From Thermoleophilia bacterium (lineage in GTDB: Bacteria; Actinomycetota; Thermoleophilia; Gaiellales; Gaiellaceae): a stretch of DNA of 42,980 bases. Shown piece by piece: positions 1 through 7,718 of the stretch (position 1 is the first letter of the stretch; every line of letters starts with the position of its first letter). A program made the position numbers and the translations under genes. The notes below the pieces were generated by a model that saw only the letters and a program-made list of their open reading frames with translations, was not told where the DNA came from and did not search any database. Location of the stretch: positions 1-42,980 of the forward strand of contig JAICPI010000021.1 of NCBI GenBank assembly GCA_025929895.1, read 5' to 3'.

Positions 1-618
1 GACAACGGCTCGGGGATGCACTGCCACCAGTCCCTCTGGAAGGACGGGACGCCGCTGATGGCGGACAAGTCCGGCTACGCCGGCCTCTCGCAGCTCGCGC
101 GCTCGTACGTGGGCGGTCTCCTCCGCCACGCGCCCGCGCTGCTCGCCTTCTGCGCGCCGACGACGAACTCGTACCGCCGGCTCGTGCCCGGCTACGAGGC
201 GCCGGTCAACCTCGTCTACTCGCAGCGCAACCGCTCCGCGTGCATCCGCATCCCGATGTACTCCGACTCGCCGAAGGCGAAGCGGATCGAGTTCCGCTGC
301 CCGGACGCGGCCGCGAACCCGTACCTCGCGTTCGCGGCGATGCTGATGGCGGGGCTCGACGGGATCGCGAAGGGGCTCGACGCCGGCGAGCCGGCGGACT
401 ACGACCTGTTCGAGGAGGACCGCGGCGTCGCGCAGGTGCCCGGGTCGCTCGCCGAGGCGCTCGACGCGCTCGAGGCCGACCACGAGTTCCTCACGGCCGG
501 CGGCGTCTTCAGCGAGGAGCTGATCCGGACGTGGATCGAGTACAAGCGCGAGCACGAGGTCGACGTCGTCCGGCTCCGCCCGCACCCGGCGGAGTTCACG
601 CTCTATTACGACGCCTGA
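1..618 (+). CDS. glnA: Glutamine synthetase type I, C-terminal part
   Basis: Partial gene; the reading frame is open from base 1, so the start lies outside the window. The 205 visible codons begin in the catalytic core at [10 protein letters not shown] and continue through [13 protein letters not shown], the [10 protein letters not shown] nucleotide/glutamate-binding segment and [16 protein letters not shown]. GlnA makes glutamine from glutamate, ammonia and ATP in the cytosol. A tyrosine at visible codon 134 (ADYDLFEED, before VPGSLAEAL) matches the adenylylation site of type I-beta enzymes, so GlnE-type control is plausible. The stop TGA shares one base with the ATG of the PII gene, and amt follows, giving a nitrogen-assimilation operon. 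Family assignment is certain; the full length is unknown. Confidence 0.97.
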   Translation, partial: DNGSGMHCHQSLWKDGTPLMADKSGYAGLSQLARSYVGGLLRHAPALLAFCAPTTNSYRRLVPGYEAPVNLVYSQRNRSACIRIPMYSDSPKAKRIEFRCPDAAANPYLAFAAMLMAGLDGIAKGLDAGEPADYDLFEEDRGVAQVPGSLAEALDALEADHEFLTAGGVFSEELIRTWIEYKREHEVDVVRLRPHPAEFTLYYDA

Positions 619-968
619 TGGTCAAGGTCGAGGCAGTCGTGATCCGCGACCGCGTCGAGACGGTGATCGACGCGGTCGAGGACGAGACGGGGCACGTGGG
701 GGTGACCGTGGTCGAGGCGATCGGCCACGGTCGCCAGCGCGGGATCACGCACGAGTACCGCGGACGCGTCTTCGAGTCTCGATTCCTGCCCAAGGCGCTG
801 CTCACGTTCGTCGTCGCCGACGAGCTCGCGGACCACGTCGTCTCGGCCATCGCCGACGCGGCGCGGAGCGGCAACGAGTCGGGCGACGGGATCGTCTGGA
901 CGACGCCCGTCGCCCGCGTAACCCACAACCGGACGGGCCGGAGCCTGGGCGAGGTGGAGGTCGCATGA
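618..968 (+). CDS. glnK: PII nitrogen-regulatory protein lacking the T-loop modification tyrosine
   Basis: 116-residue PII-family protein. PII trimers sense 2-oxoglutarate, ATP and ADP and in most bacteria gate Amt and control GS modification. Landmarks align with E. coli GlnB: GHGRQRGITHEYRG, FLPK, SGDG and PVARVTHNRTG. Tyr47 matches GlnB Tyr46, but the position of Tyr51, which is uridylylated in E. coli and adenylylated in other actinobacteria, is Phe52. By hand alignment the GlnB Lys90 position is Ile and Arg101 is His, with one extra residue near the B-loop. The start ATG overlaps the glnA stop (TGATG), and the stop overlaps the amt start (ATGA). The location is canonical for GlnK, but the protein looks unmodifiable at the T-loop and may bind nucleotides differently. 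It is intact, not a pseudogene. Confidence 0.88.
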   Translation: MVKVEAVVIRDRVETVIDAVEDETGHVGVTVVEAIGHGRQRGITHEYRGRVFESRFLPKALLTFVVADELADHVVSAIADAARSGNESGDGIVWTTPVARVTHNRTGRSLGEVEVA

Positions 969-2371
969 GCACGAAGGAGCTGGCGGTCGCGGCGAGCACG
1001 ATCTGGGTGGTCGTCGCGGCGATCCTCGTCATGTTCATGCAGGCGGGGTTCGCGTTCCTCGAGGCCGGCCTGACGCGGATGAAGAACGTCGGCCACGTGG
1101 CGGCGAAGAACGTGCTCACGTTCGCGATCGCCTCCGTCGTCTTCTACCTGGTCGGCTTCGGGATCGCGTTCGGCGACGGCGGCAACGGGCTCGTCGGCGG
1201 CTCCGGGTTCGTCCCGTCGAGCGACGAGCTGCTCGCGATCGGGGCGGCGCCGTTCTCGTGGTTCGGCTCGATCCCCGCGGCGGGCGCCTACTTCTTCCAG
1301 GCCGTCTTCTGCGGCGTCTCGCTCGCGATCGTGTGGGGTGCGATGGCCGAGCGCACGAAGCTCTGGGTCTACTTCGCCTTCAGCGTCCCGTACGTGCTGA
1401 TCTACTCGGTCGCGGCGCACTGGATCTGGGGCGCGAACGGGTGGCTCGCCTCGCTCGGCATGCAGGACTTCGCCGGCTCGACCGTCGTGCACTACCAGGG
1501 CGCGCTCGCGGGCCTCGCCGGCGCGCTCCTGCTCGGGCCGCGGATCGGCAAGTTCGGCGCCGACGGCAAGCCCAACGCGATCCCGGGCCACAACATGGCC
1601 TTCGTCACGCTCGGCGTGATCATCCTCTGGTTCGGCTGGTTCGGCTTCAACCCCGGCTCGACGCTCGCGGTCGACTTCCCCGAGGTCGGGTTCTTCGCCT
1701 ACGTCGCCCTGAACACGAACATCGCGGCCGCCGCAGGCGTGCTCGGCGCGGTGATCACGTCGTGGATCGTGATCGAGAAGCCCGACCTGTCGATGATGCT
1801 GAACGGCGCCGTCGGGGCGCTCGTCGCGATCACGGCGGGATGCGCGTTCGTCGCGCCCTGGGCGGCGCTCGTGATCGGCGCGGTCGCGGGGGCGATCGTC
1901 GTCTACGGCGTCCTGCTCGTCGAGCGGCTCGGGATCGACGACCCGATCGGCGCGCTCGCCGCGCACGGGCTGGCGGGCGTCTGGGGCACGCTCTCGCTCG
2001 GGTTCCTGACCGCGCCGAGCCTCGCCGACAAGGTCGGGATCGGCTCCGCCGGCGCGCTCTACGGCGGCGGCTTCGGGCAACTTGGCGTCCAGGCGCTCGG
2101 ACTGGCCGCGGTCGGCGCCTTCACCTTCGCGGCGTCGTTCGGGGTGCTCTGGACGCTGAAGGCGCTCTGGGGGATCCGGGTCGAGCCCGAGGTGGAGACG
2201 GCCGGGCTGGACGTGTCCGAGCACGGCATGTGGGGCTATCCCGAGTTCTACATCCCGGTCCCGGGCGGCTACGGCACCGAGAGCCACACGCATCTCGGTG
2301 CCGCGCACGCCCACGGGACACCGGCGGTCGTCCGGGTTCCGACCGCCGAGCCGGCGCTGGAGGCGTCCTAG
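965..2371 (+). CDS. amt: Ammonium transporter Amt
   Basis: 468-residue polytopic membrane protein of the Amt/Mep/Rh family, which conducts ammonium into the cell. The N-terminal segment has MQAGFAFLEAG and the MKNVGHVAAKN signature typical of the family. The twin pore histidines are visible at His152 (VAAHWIWG) and His334 (AAHGLAGVWG), along with NPGSTLAV and NTNIAAAAG. About eleven membrane spans are expected. The cytosolic C-terminus has the conserved LDVSEHGMWGYPEF segment, then a histidine-rich stretch (ESHTHLGAAHAHG) of unknown role. It is translationally coupled to the PII gene by an ATGA overlap, the classic PII/Amt pairing. Its stop sits in a CTAG shared with the stop of the convergent SIMPL gene. 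Confidence 0.97.
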   Translation: MSTKELAVAASTIWVVVAAILVMFMQAGFAFLEAGLTRMKNVGHVAAKNVLTFAIASVVFYLVGFGIAFGDGGNGLVGGSGFVPSSDELLAIGAAPFSWFGSIPAAGAYFFQAVFCGVSLAIVWGAMAERTKLWVYFAFSVPYVLIYSVAAHWIWGANGWLASLGMQDFAGSTVVHYQGALAGLAGALLLGPRIGKFGADGKPNAIPGHNMAFVTLGVIILWFGWFGFNPGSTLAVDFPEVGFFAYVALNTNIAAAAGVLGAVITSWIVIEKPDLSMMLNGAVGALVAITAGCAFVAPWAALVIGAVAGAIVVYGVLLVERLGIDDPIGALAAHGLAGVWGTLSLGFLTAPSLADKVGIGSAGALYGGGFGQLGVQALGLAAVGAFTFAASFGVLWTLKALWGIRVEPEVETAGLDVSEHGMWGYPEFYIPVPGGYGTESHTHLGAAHAHGTPAVVRVPTAEPALEAS

Positions 2372-3072
2372 GACACCGCGAACGTGACCGTCACGGTCGC
2401 CCGGATCTCCTGCGTCCCCGGCTCGACGAGGGCCGCCTCCGCGGCGCGGTCGCCCGCCGCGAACGGGATCGCGCCGCCGCCCGCCTCGACGACCGCGGTC
2501 GCCTCGCCGAGCGTGACGCCTGCCGCGTCGGCGAGCGCCTGCGCCTTCACGCGCGCGTCGGCATATGCGGCGCGAAGCGCGTTCCGGTAGAGCTGCTCCT
2601 CGTCGGAGCGCATCAGCATCGGCCCGGAGACCTGGTTCGCGCCGGCTCCGACGGCCGCGTCGACGATCGCGCCGGCCCGCCCGAGGTCGCGGATCCGCGC
2701 GGAGACCGAGCTGATCGCGACGTAGCCCTCGATCTGGCCACCGTCCTCGGTGATCCGCGGCGAGAGCGAGATCTGCTCCGTCTGGAGGTCGGCGGCGGCG
2801 AGCCCCGCGGCGCGAAGGGCCGCGACGACGCGGCGGAGCTGGGCGTCCGCGGCCTCGAGCGCAGCGCTCGCCGTTCGAGCCTGCGCCTGCACGCCGAACG
2901 AGAACTGCGCGCGGTCGGGCACGGTCGTCACGGTGCCGCTGCCGCTCGTGGTGATCGAACGGCTCGGCCCGTCGGCCTCCTGGCCGCGCGCGGCCTCCGG
3001 CCGGCCGACGCCGGCGAGGGCGGACACGGCCAGCGCGAGCGCGGCGACGGCGGCGAAGCGTAGGTATCTCAT
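2368..3072 (-). CDS. SIMPL-domain (DUF541) secreted protein
   Basis: 234 residues with a probable Sec signal peptide (residues 1 to about 32: MRYL, then an alanine-rich core). The mature part opens with SITTSGSGTVTTVPDRAQFSFGV, typical of SIMPL/DUF541 (YggE-like) proteins. It continues through SLSPRI and YVAISSVSARI to the RNALRAAYADARVKAQALADAAGV helix, also family-typical. These proteins are periplasmic or extracellular; their biochemical role is poorly known, with links to oxidative stress in E. coli. A Shine-Dalgarno GGGAGG lies 7 nt before the ATG, so this gene has a leader unlike many neighbours. Its stop overlaps the amt stop convergently. Confidence 0.9.
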   Translation of the reverse strand: MRYLRFAAVAALALAVSALAGVGRPEAARGQEADGPSRSITTSGSGTVTTVPDRAQFSFGVQAQARTASAALEAADAQLRRVVAALRAAGLAAADLQTEQISLSPRITEDGGQIEGYVAISSVSARIRDLGRAGAIVDAAVGAGANQVSGPMLMRSDEEQLYRNALRAAYADARVKAQALADAAGVTLGEATAVVEAGGGAIPFAAGDRAAEAALVEPGTQEIRATVTVTFAVS

Positions 3073-3079
3073 CGAGTTT

Positions 3080-3085
3080 CCTCCC
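3080..3085 (-). promoter_or_regulatory. Ribosome-binding site of the SIMPL gene
   Basis: GGGAGG on the minus strand, 7 nt upstream of the ATG at 3072. It is one of the few recognisable Shine-Dalgarno sequences in the window, and it confirms the chosen start. Confidence 0.7.
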
Positions 3086-3137
3086 GGAGTGGTTTGGCAC
3101 GTCTACGCCGCCGGGCGCCGATCCCGTCACGCGCGTC

Positions 3138-3143
3138 TACGCT
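3138..3143 (+). promoter_or_regulatory. -10 element (TACGCT) for a leaderless rhodanese mRNA
   Basis: TANNNT hexamer ending 7 nt before the ATG at 3151. Transcription starting about 7 nt after a -10 hexamer would begin at the ATG itself. This favours 3151 over the in-frame ATG at 3094, which has no signal and would add residues not typical of the family. Confidence 0.5.
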
Positions 3144-3150
3144 CGGGTCG

Positions 3151-3852
3151 ATGCGCGTCCAGTTCGTCGACTGCCGCTGGGAGCTGACCGAACCTGCGCG
3201 TGGGCGCGAGCTCTACCGCGCCGGGCACGTCCCCGGCGCGTCCTTCCTCTCGGTCGACGACGACCTCTCCGACCTCTCGGTGAAGGGCGCTGGGCGCCAC
3301 CCGCTGCCGAGCGCGCGCGGGTTCGCGGCCGCAGCCTCGCGGGCCGGGATCGAGGAAGGCGTGCTCGTCGTGGCCTACGGGAACATGGGCGGCGCCGAGC
3401 GCCTCTGGTGGCTCCTGCGTCACTTCGGCCACGACGAGTGCGCGGTGCTGCTCGACGGGATCGACAGCTGGGGCGGCGCGCTGCGTGCGGGCGACGAGGA
3501 GATCGAGCCCGCGCTCTTCGTTCCCCGCGAGCAGAGCGGCGACACGGTCGGCGCGGACGAGATCCTCGAGCGGGACGACCTCGTGGTCGTCGACGCGCGC
3601 ATCCCGTCGCGCTGGCGCGGCGAGGAGAACCCGATCGACAAGGTCCCGGGCCGCATCCCGGGCGCCCGGAACGCACCGTGGAACGAGCCGCTGCCGGCGC
3701 TGCCCGACGGCGAGGTGGCCGCGTACTGCGGCTCGGGCGTGACGTCGTCCGTGACGGTGCACCGACTCTGGCTCGCGGGCCGCAGCGCGCGGCTCTACCC
3801 GGGCTCGTGGAGCCAGTGGGAGGCCCTCGGCCTCCCGGTCGAGCGGGACTAG
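3151..3852 (+). CDS. Two-domain rhodanese (thiosulfate/3-mercaptopyruvate sulfurtransferase)
   Basis: 233 residues, two tandem rhodanese domains. The N-terminal domain (about 1-110) has VDCRWEL, GHVPGASFLSVDDDLSD and VVAYGNMGGAERLWW; its catalytic-loop position is Asn78, so it is inactive, as usual in this family. The C-terminal domain (about 118-233) has VDARIPSRWRGE, IPGARNAPWNE and the active loop YCGSGVTSS with the persulfide-forming Cys193. The enzyme would move sulfur from thiosulfate or 3-mercaptopyruvate to an acceptor in the cytosol. The start was moved from the longer frame (3094) to 3151 because the family N-terminus and a leaderless -10 agree there. The stop overlaps the stop of the convergent PKD gene in a CTAG. 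Confidence 0.9.
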   Translation: MRVQFVDCRWELTEPARGRELYRAGHVPGASFLSVDDDLSDLSVKGAGRHPLPSARGFAAAASRAGIEEGVLVVAYGNMGGAERLWWLLRHFGHDECAVLLDGIDSWGGALRAGDEEIEPALFVPREQSGDTVGADEILERDDLVVVDARIPSRWRGEENPIDKVPGRIPGARNAPWNEPLPALPDGEVAAYCGSGVTSSVTVHRLWLAGRSARLYPGSWSQWEALGLPVERD

Positions 3853-5078
3853 GCGTGGATGCTGATGCTGCCGCCGCCCAGGAGCGTGGTCGGGGTGGCG
3901 TCGTCCGCCGAGCCGCTGTTGTTGTCGTAGATCACGACGTTCGTCGCCTTGTCCCAGATCCTGATCCGGAACTTGTCCGCCCCGCCGCCGCCCGGCTTCT
4001 GCCCGTCGACGGCGCTCAGCATGAACGCGTAGTCGCCGGCGCCGTTGATCGTGCCCGACCCCTTGTACATCGCCTTCGCGCCGGCGATCACCAGCCACTC
4101 GTAGCTCGTGCTCTTGAAGTTGAGGTCGCCGGCCTTGAACTGGAACTCCGTGTTTCCGTCTGGAACCGTGGCGCCCTTCTTGTACTTCGAGACGAAGCCG
4201 AAGGACGCCTTGCCGGCAGCCGTGGGATCCGGCGTGTACGAGCCCGGCGGGGAGTCGATCCAGCCGCCGCCGGTCACGAAGCCCGCCGAAGGATCGAAGA
4301 CGACGACGTACTGGAACGTGCACGACCCGGACGCGCCTTCGTCGTCGGTCACGGTGAGCGTGAGCGTGTAGACGCCCGGCGAAGTGTAGGTGTGCGTTGC
4401 CGTCGCCGCGCCCGAGCCGTTCGCCTCGGCGACGGTCGCGGACGAGCTCGTTCCGTCGCCCCACGCCATCGACGCGGTGTGCGTGTCCTCGACCCCCGGA
4501 TCGCTGAACGGCGCCGTGGCGGTCACGAGTGTGTTGACGGGGACGGGAGCGAGCGGCGCGACGATCGGTCCGCAGGCCGGCGGGAGGTTGCCGACCACGA
4601 CCTGGAACGCTCCGGCATCGGAGGCGCCGGCGGCGTCCTCCACGCGGACCGTGACCGTGTACGTCCCGTCCTCGGCATAGGTGTGCGTTCTCGTCGGGAT
4701 CGTCCCCTGCGACGCGACCACGAAGGTCTCCGGCGGCGAGCCGTCTCCCCAGGTCACCCTGATCTCCCACGGGCCGTTTCCGTTCGCATCCGTGAACGAG
4801 CCGAGGTTGAAGCTCTTCGTCTCGCCCTCGTCGCTCGTCTGATTGGCGGGCGGCGTGTAGTTCGGCGCGGCGTTCGCCTGCGTCGTCGTGGTCGTGGTCG
4901 GCGGGCAGTAGCCGTAGTTCGAGCCGGCCGATCCGCCCGGGCAGTAGTAGTAGTAGGCCGCCGATGCGGCGTTGCCGCTACTCAGCGCGAGGCCGATGCT
5001 GGAGAGCAGGCCGGCGGCGAAGCACACGAGAACGCCCGCCGTGATCCGCCCGTACCGAAAAGCATCGCGCCGCGCCAT
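3849..5078 (-). CDS. Secreted protein with two PKD repeats and a C-terminal post-COAP-1-like domain
   Basis: 409 residues. Residues 1-40 form a signal peptide (basic start, hydrophobic core, ending near NAASA). A tyrosine-rich YYYYCPGG segment and a run of threonines (about 61-66) make a flexible linker. Two PKD domains follow, each with the WGDG turn (VTWGDGSPPE; MAWGDGTSSS) and a Y-x-V/L strand pattern (HTYAEDGTYTVTV; HTYTSPGVYTLTL). The C-terminal 150 residues begin FVTGGGWIDSPPG and read AGDLNFKSTSYEWLV, a module often found after PKD repeats in secreted actinobacterial proteins and often called post-COAP-1. Likely extracellular, binding or structural; no catalytic motif seen. GAGGGAGA directly precedes the ATG, and TATATT lies further upstream as a possible -10. 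Cysteine content is low. Confidence 0.82.
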   Translation of the reverse strand: MARRDAFRYGRITAGVLVCFAAGLLSSIGLALSSGNAASAAYYYYCPGGSAGSNYGYCPPTTTTTTQANAAPNYTPPANQTSDEGETKSFNLGSFTDANGNGPWEIRVTWGDGSPPETFVVASQGTIPTRTHTYAEDGTYTVTVRVEDAAGASDAGAFQVVVGNLPPACGPIVAPLAPVPVNTLVTATAPFSDPGVEDTHTASMAWGDGTSSSATVAEANGSGAATATHTYTSPGVYTLTLTVTDDEGASGSCTFQYVVVFDPSAGFVTGGGWIDSPPGSYTPDPTAAGKASFGFVSKYKKGATVPDGNTEFQFKAGDLNFKSTSYEWLVIAGAKAMYKGSGTINGAGDYAFMLSAVDGQKPGGGGADKFRIRIWDKATNVVIYDNNSGSADDATPTTLLGGGSISIHA

Positions 5079-5133
5079 TCTCTCCCTCAGCCGGCTTCCG
5101 CCCGAATATAGGCCGCTCTCGAAACGATTTCAA

Positions 5134-6456
5134 CTAACCGAACGGCAGGCTTCCTTCGGTCCGGACGAAGACGAGAGCGAGCGCCGCGAACAACAGGGAA
5201 GCCGTGGCCAGGGCCAGCCGCGCGCGCTTCGTCAGCGCACGCACGCCGGGGGGCCGGGTGGCGACGAGAACTGCCGCGCCACAGAAGAGGCCTGCGAGCG
5301 TGACGGCGGGCATCTCCCAGTCCCAGTCGATCCCGGCGTGGACGACGTAGGCGATGTACGGCGCCACGGCAGCCGCGACAACCGGGTCGCGGCGCCGGCG
5401 GAGTGCGGCGAGCGGCACCGCGACCGCGCCGATGGAGAGCAGGAGGCCGAGCGGGCCGAGCTCGGCCAGCGAGTGGAGGTAGAGGCTGTGGGCCGTGCGC
5501 GTGAAGCCTGGGCCGGCACCGTGGCTCAGCCAGTAGTCCCCGAACGTCCCCGCACCGGATCCGAGGAGCGGGTGATCGCGATAGTCCGCCCACGCGACCT
5601 CCCAGTACGGGATGCGGCTCTCGGTCAGAAACTCGGCTCCGCCGCGCGTGACCCCGACGACGGCCGCCGCGACGCCGAGCGCGACGGCCGCGACGAGCGC
5701 GACCGTCCGTGCGTGCGCGCGGTCGCCGCGAAGGAGCGCGAGTGCGGCCAGCCCGACGACGAACGAGGCCCAGGCGCCGCGGCTCGAGGTCATGAGGAGC
5801 GCCGGTACGAGGACGAGGCACGGGGCTAGCCACGCAGCGCGGGCCGCACGACCTCGCGCCGCTGACGCAAGCCCGATCGCGAGCAGCAGGCCGATCGCGA
5901 CGAAGATCCCGAGCGCGTTCGCGTACCCGAGCGGCTGATAGAGAAGCGACCCCTGGAACCGGTCGGGCGGCGGAGACGTGAAGAGGTACACGCCCAGTCC
6001 GTACGCAGTGACGAGCGTGATGCCCGCGAGCGCGCCGCCGAGCAGATGAGGCACCGCTCGGCGCTCGGCGAGAACGAGCGGCGCGAGCATCGCAGCGACG
6101 TACAGAAGCGCTCGCTCTGCTTGCGACACGTTCCCGCCCCAGAGCGCCGAGAGCCCGATCCAGAGGGCGAATGCCCCGAGCGCGATGACGGCGGCGATGT
6201 CCAGCCGCGCGACCGCGACCCGGGCCCGCGCGAGCAGCGCCGCGGCGGCCACGGCGAACAGCGCGGACGCGCCCAGCCGCCACGTCCGTGGGAACACGCC
6301 GCCGTCCGCGACGCCGACGACGACCAGGACCGCCGAGCTGAGGACGCCGGCCGCGATCCGCGGCCAGCCGAGCCGGTTCGCGAGTCGCCTGGCCCGCACC
6401 ACGGCTCGGTCGACGATCGGCCGACGACGGAACAGCGCGTCGCTGAGCGCAGCCAT
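5134..6456 (-). CDS. O-antigen ligase/polymerase-like membrane protein (Wzy_C family)
   Basis: 440 residues, around ten or more hydrophobic spans separated by short arginine-rich loops. Features of the Wzy/WaaL family are LLMTSSRGAWASF (the S-R-G-A motif), the large outside loop with WEVAWADYRDHPLLGSGAGTFGDYW, and TAHSLYLHSLAELGPLG, which matches the A-H-N/S-x-Y-L signature. Such proteins polymerise or ligate surface polysaccharide repeat units. No glycan gene cluster lies nearby, so the substrate cannot be inferred. The ATG at 6456 has only an imperfect -10 (TACATC) 6 nt upstream. Confidence 0.85.
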   Translation of the reverse strand: MAALSDALFRRRPIVDRAVVRARRLANRLGWPRIAAGVLSSAVLVVVGVADGGVFPRTWRLGASALFAVAAAALLARARVAVARLDIAAVIALGAFALWIGLSALWGGNVSQAERALLYVAAMLAPLVLAERRAVPHLLGGALAGITLVTAYGLGVYLFTSPPPDRFQGSLLYQPLGYANALGIFVAIGLLLAIGLASAARGRAARAAWLAPCLVLVPALLMTSSRGAWASFVVGLAALALLRGDRAHARTVALVAAVALGVAAAVVGVTRGGAEFLTESRIPYWEVAWADYRDHPLLGSGAGTFGDYWLSHGAGPGFTRTAHSLYLHSLAELGPLGLLLSIGAVAVPLAALRRRRDPVVAAAVAPYIAYVVHAGIDWDWEMPAVTLAGLFCGAAVLVATRPPGVRALTKRARLALATASLLFAALALVFVRTEGSLPFG

Positions 6457-6503
6457 CGCTCAGATGTAACAGCGGCTCGTCCGGCCCGACAAGCGCCCGG
6501 GCT

Positions 6504-7718
6504 CTACCGCGCGAAGCGGCGGCGCGCCTCGGCGAGCGCCTCGTGCACGCCGCCTGGCCCGGGCGACGGCCGTGCGTGCAGCGACGCCGGAGCCTCGAAC
6601 GTTCCGCTGCGAACCTGCTCGGCGATCCGCTCGTGGGCCTCGCGGAACGGGACGCCCTCGCGCACGAGCTGCTCGGCCGCGTCGGTGGCCAGGAGCAGCG
6701 GATCGGCACACGCCGCGGCGAGTCGGCCGCGGTCGAACGCGAGCTCGCCGACGAGGACCGAGAGCGCTTCGAGGCTCAGCCGCGCGTCCCGCCGCGCCGC
6801 GAAGACCGGCGGCTTGTCCTCCTGAAGGTCGCGGTTGTACGCGAGCGGGAGGCCCTTCAGCGTGGCGAGCAGGCCGGTGAGGCGTCCGAGCGCCGGACCC
6901 GCCTTGCCGCGCACGAGCTCGGCGACGTCGGGGTTCAGCTTCTGCGGCATCGCGGACGAGCCTGTGGCGGCGCGTTCCGGCAGGCGCACGAACGCGAACT
7001 CGCTGGAGGCCCAGAGCACGAGCTCCTCGCCGATACGCGACAGGTGCGACGCGAGCACCGCGCACGCATACAGGTAGTCGAGCGCGAAGTCGCGATCGGC
7101 GACGGCGTCGAGCGAGTTCCGCATCGTCCCGCCGGGCGGCGGCGGCAACGCCAGCGTGGAGCCCGCGAGCGCCCCGGCGCCGAGGGGCGAGGGCCCAGCG
7201 TGCTCGCGGGCGAACCGGAAGCGCGCCAGGTCGCGGTCGAGCATCTCGACCCACGCGAGCAGGTGGTGGCCGACGGTCACGGGCTGCGCGCGCTGGAGGT
7301 GCGTGTAGCCCGGCATCGGCGTGTCTGCCTCCTCCTCGGCACGGTCGAGCACGGTCCGCGCGAAGCGCACCACCGCCTCGATCGCCTCCGCTGCCGCGTC
7401 CGCGACGTACAGCCGGAACGCCGTCGCGACCTGGTCGTTCCTCGAGCGTCCGGCGTGGACCTTCCGCCCGACCTCGCCGAGCTGCCGCTCGATCAGCGTG
7501 TGGACGTCCTCGTCGCCCGGTTCCCAGGAGAGCCCGTCGAGCAGCCGCTCGAGCTCGCGCAGCTCTTCGCCGGTGAGCACACCCGCCTGCGCCAGGCGAC
7601 GAGCGTGCACGCGCGTTCCCTCCACGTCGTAGTAGAAGAGCTCGGCGTCGTCTGCACGCAGGAGCTCCTCGACCTCCCGCGCGAGCCCGTGCGTGACCCG
7701 GCCCGACCAGAGGGTCAT
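6504..7718 (-). CDS. argH: Argininosuccinate lyase
   Basis: 404 residues, fumarase/aspartase superfamily. It splits argininosuccinate into arginine and fumarate, the last step of arginine synthesis. Visible are the N-terminal LWSGR, the VHAGRSRNDQVATA segment, GYTHLQRAQPVT and the superfamily signature GSSAMPQKLNPD with its mobile catalytic serine. The longer open frame to 8006 is argG shadow. The start at 7718 forms an ATGA overlap with the argG stop and gives the usual N-terminus. It is the last gene of the arg operon; no terminator is visible in the 47 nt after the stop. Confidence 0.96.
   Translation of the reverse strand: MTLWSGRVTHGLAREVEELLRADDAELFYYDVEGTRVHARRLAQAGVLTGEELRELERLLDGLSWEPGDEDVHTLIERQLGEVGRKVHAGRSRNDQVATAFRLYVADAAAEAIEAVVRFARTVLDRAEEEADTPMPGYTHLQRAQPVTVGHHLLAWVEMLDRDLARFRFAREHAGPSPLGAGALAGSTLALPPPPGGTMRNSLDAVADRDFALDYLYACAVLASHLSRIGEELVLWASSEFAFVRLPERAATGSSAMPQKLNPDVAELVRGKAGPALGRLTGLLATLKGLPLAYNRDLQEDKPPVFAARRDARLSLEALSVLVGELAFDRGRLAAACADPLLLATDAAEQLVREGVPFREAHERIAEQVRSGTFEAPASLHARPSPGPGGVHEALAEARRRFAR

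Noticed and set aside
596-3130. Very long open frame (844 codons) on the minus strand across PII, amt and the SIMPL gene
   Set aside because: It is a GC-rich shadow: Arg/Pro/Gly-rich translation without domains, antisense to three clear genes.
3094-3150. Upstream ATG at 3094 for the rhodanese
   Set aside because: Adds 19 Arg/Pro residues not typical of the family; a -10 for a leaderless start points to 3151.
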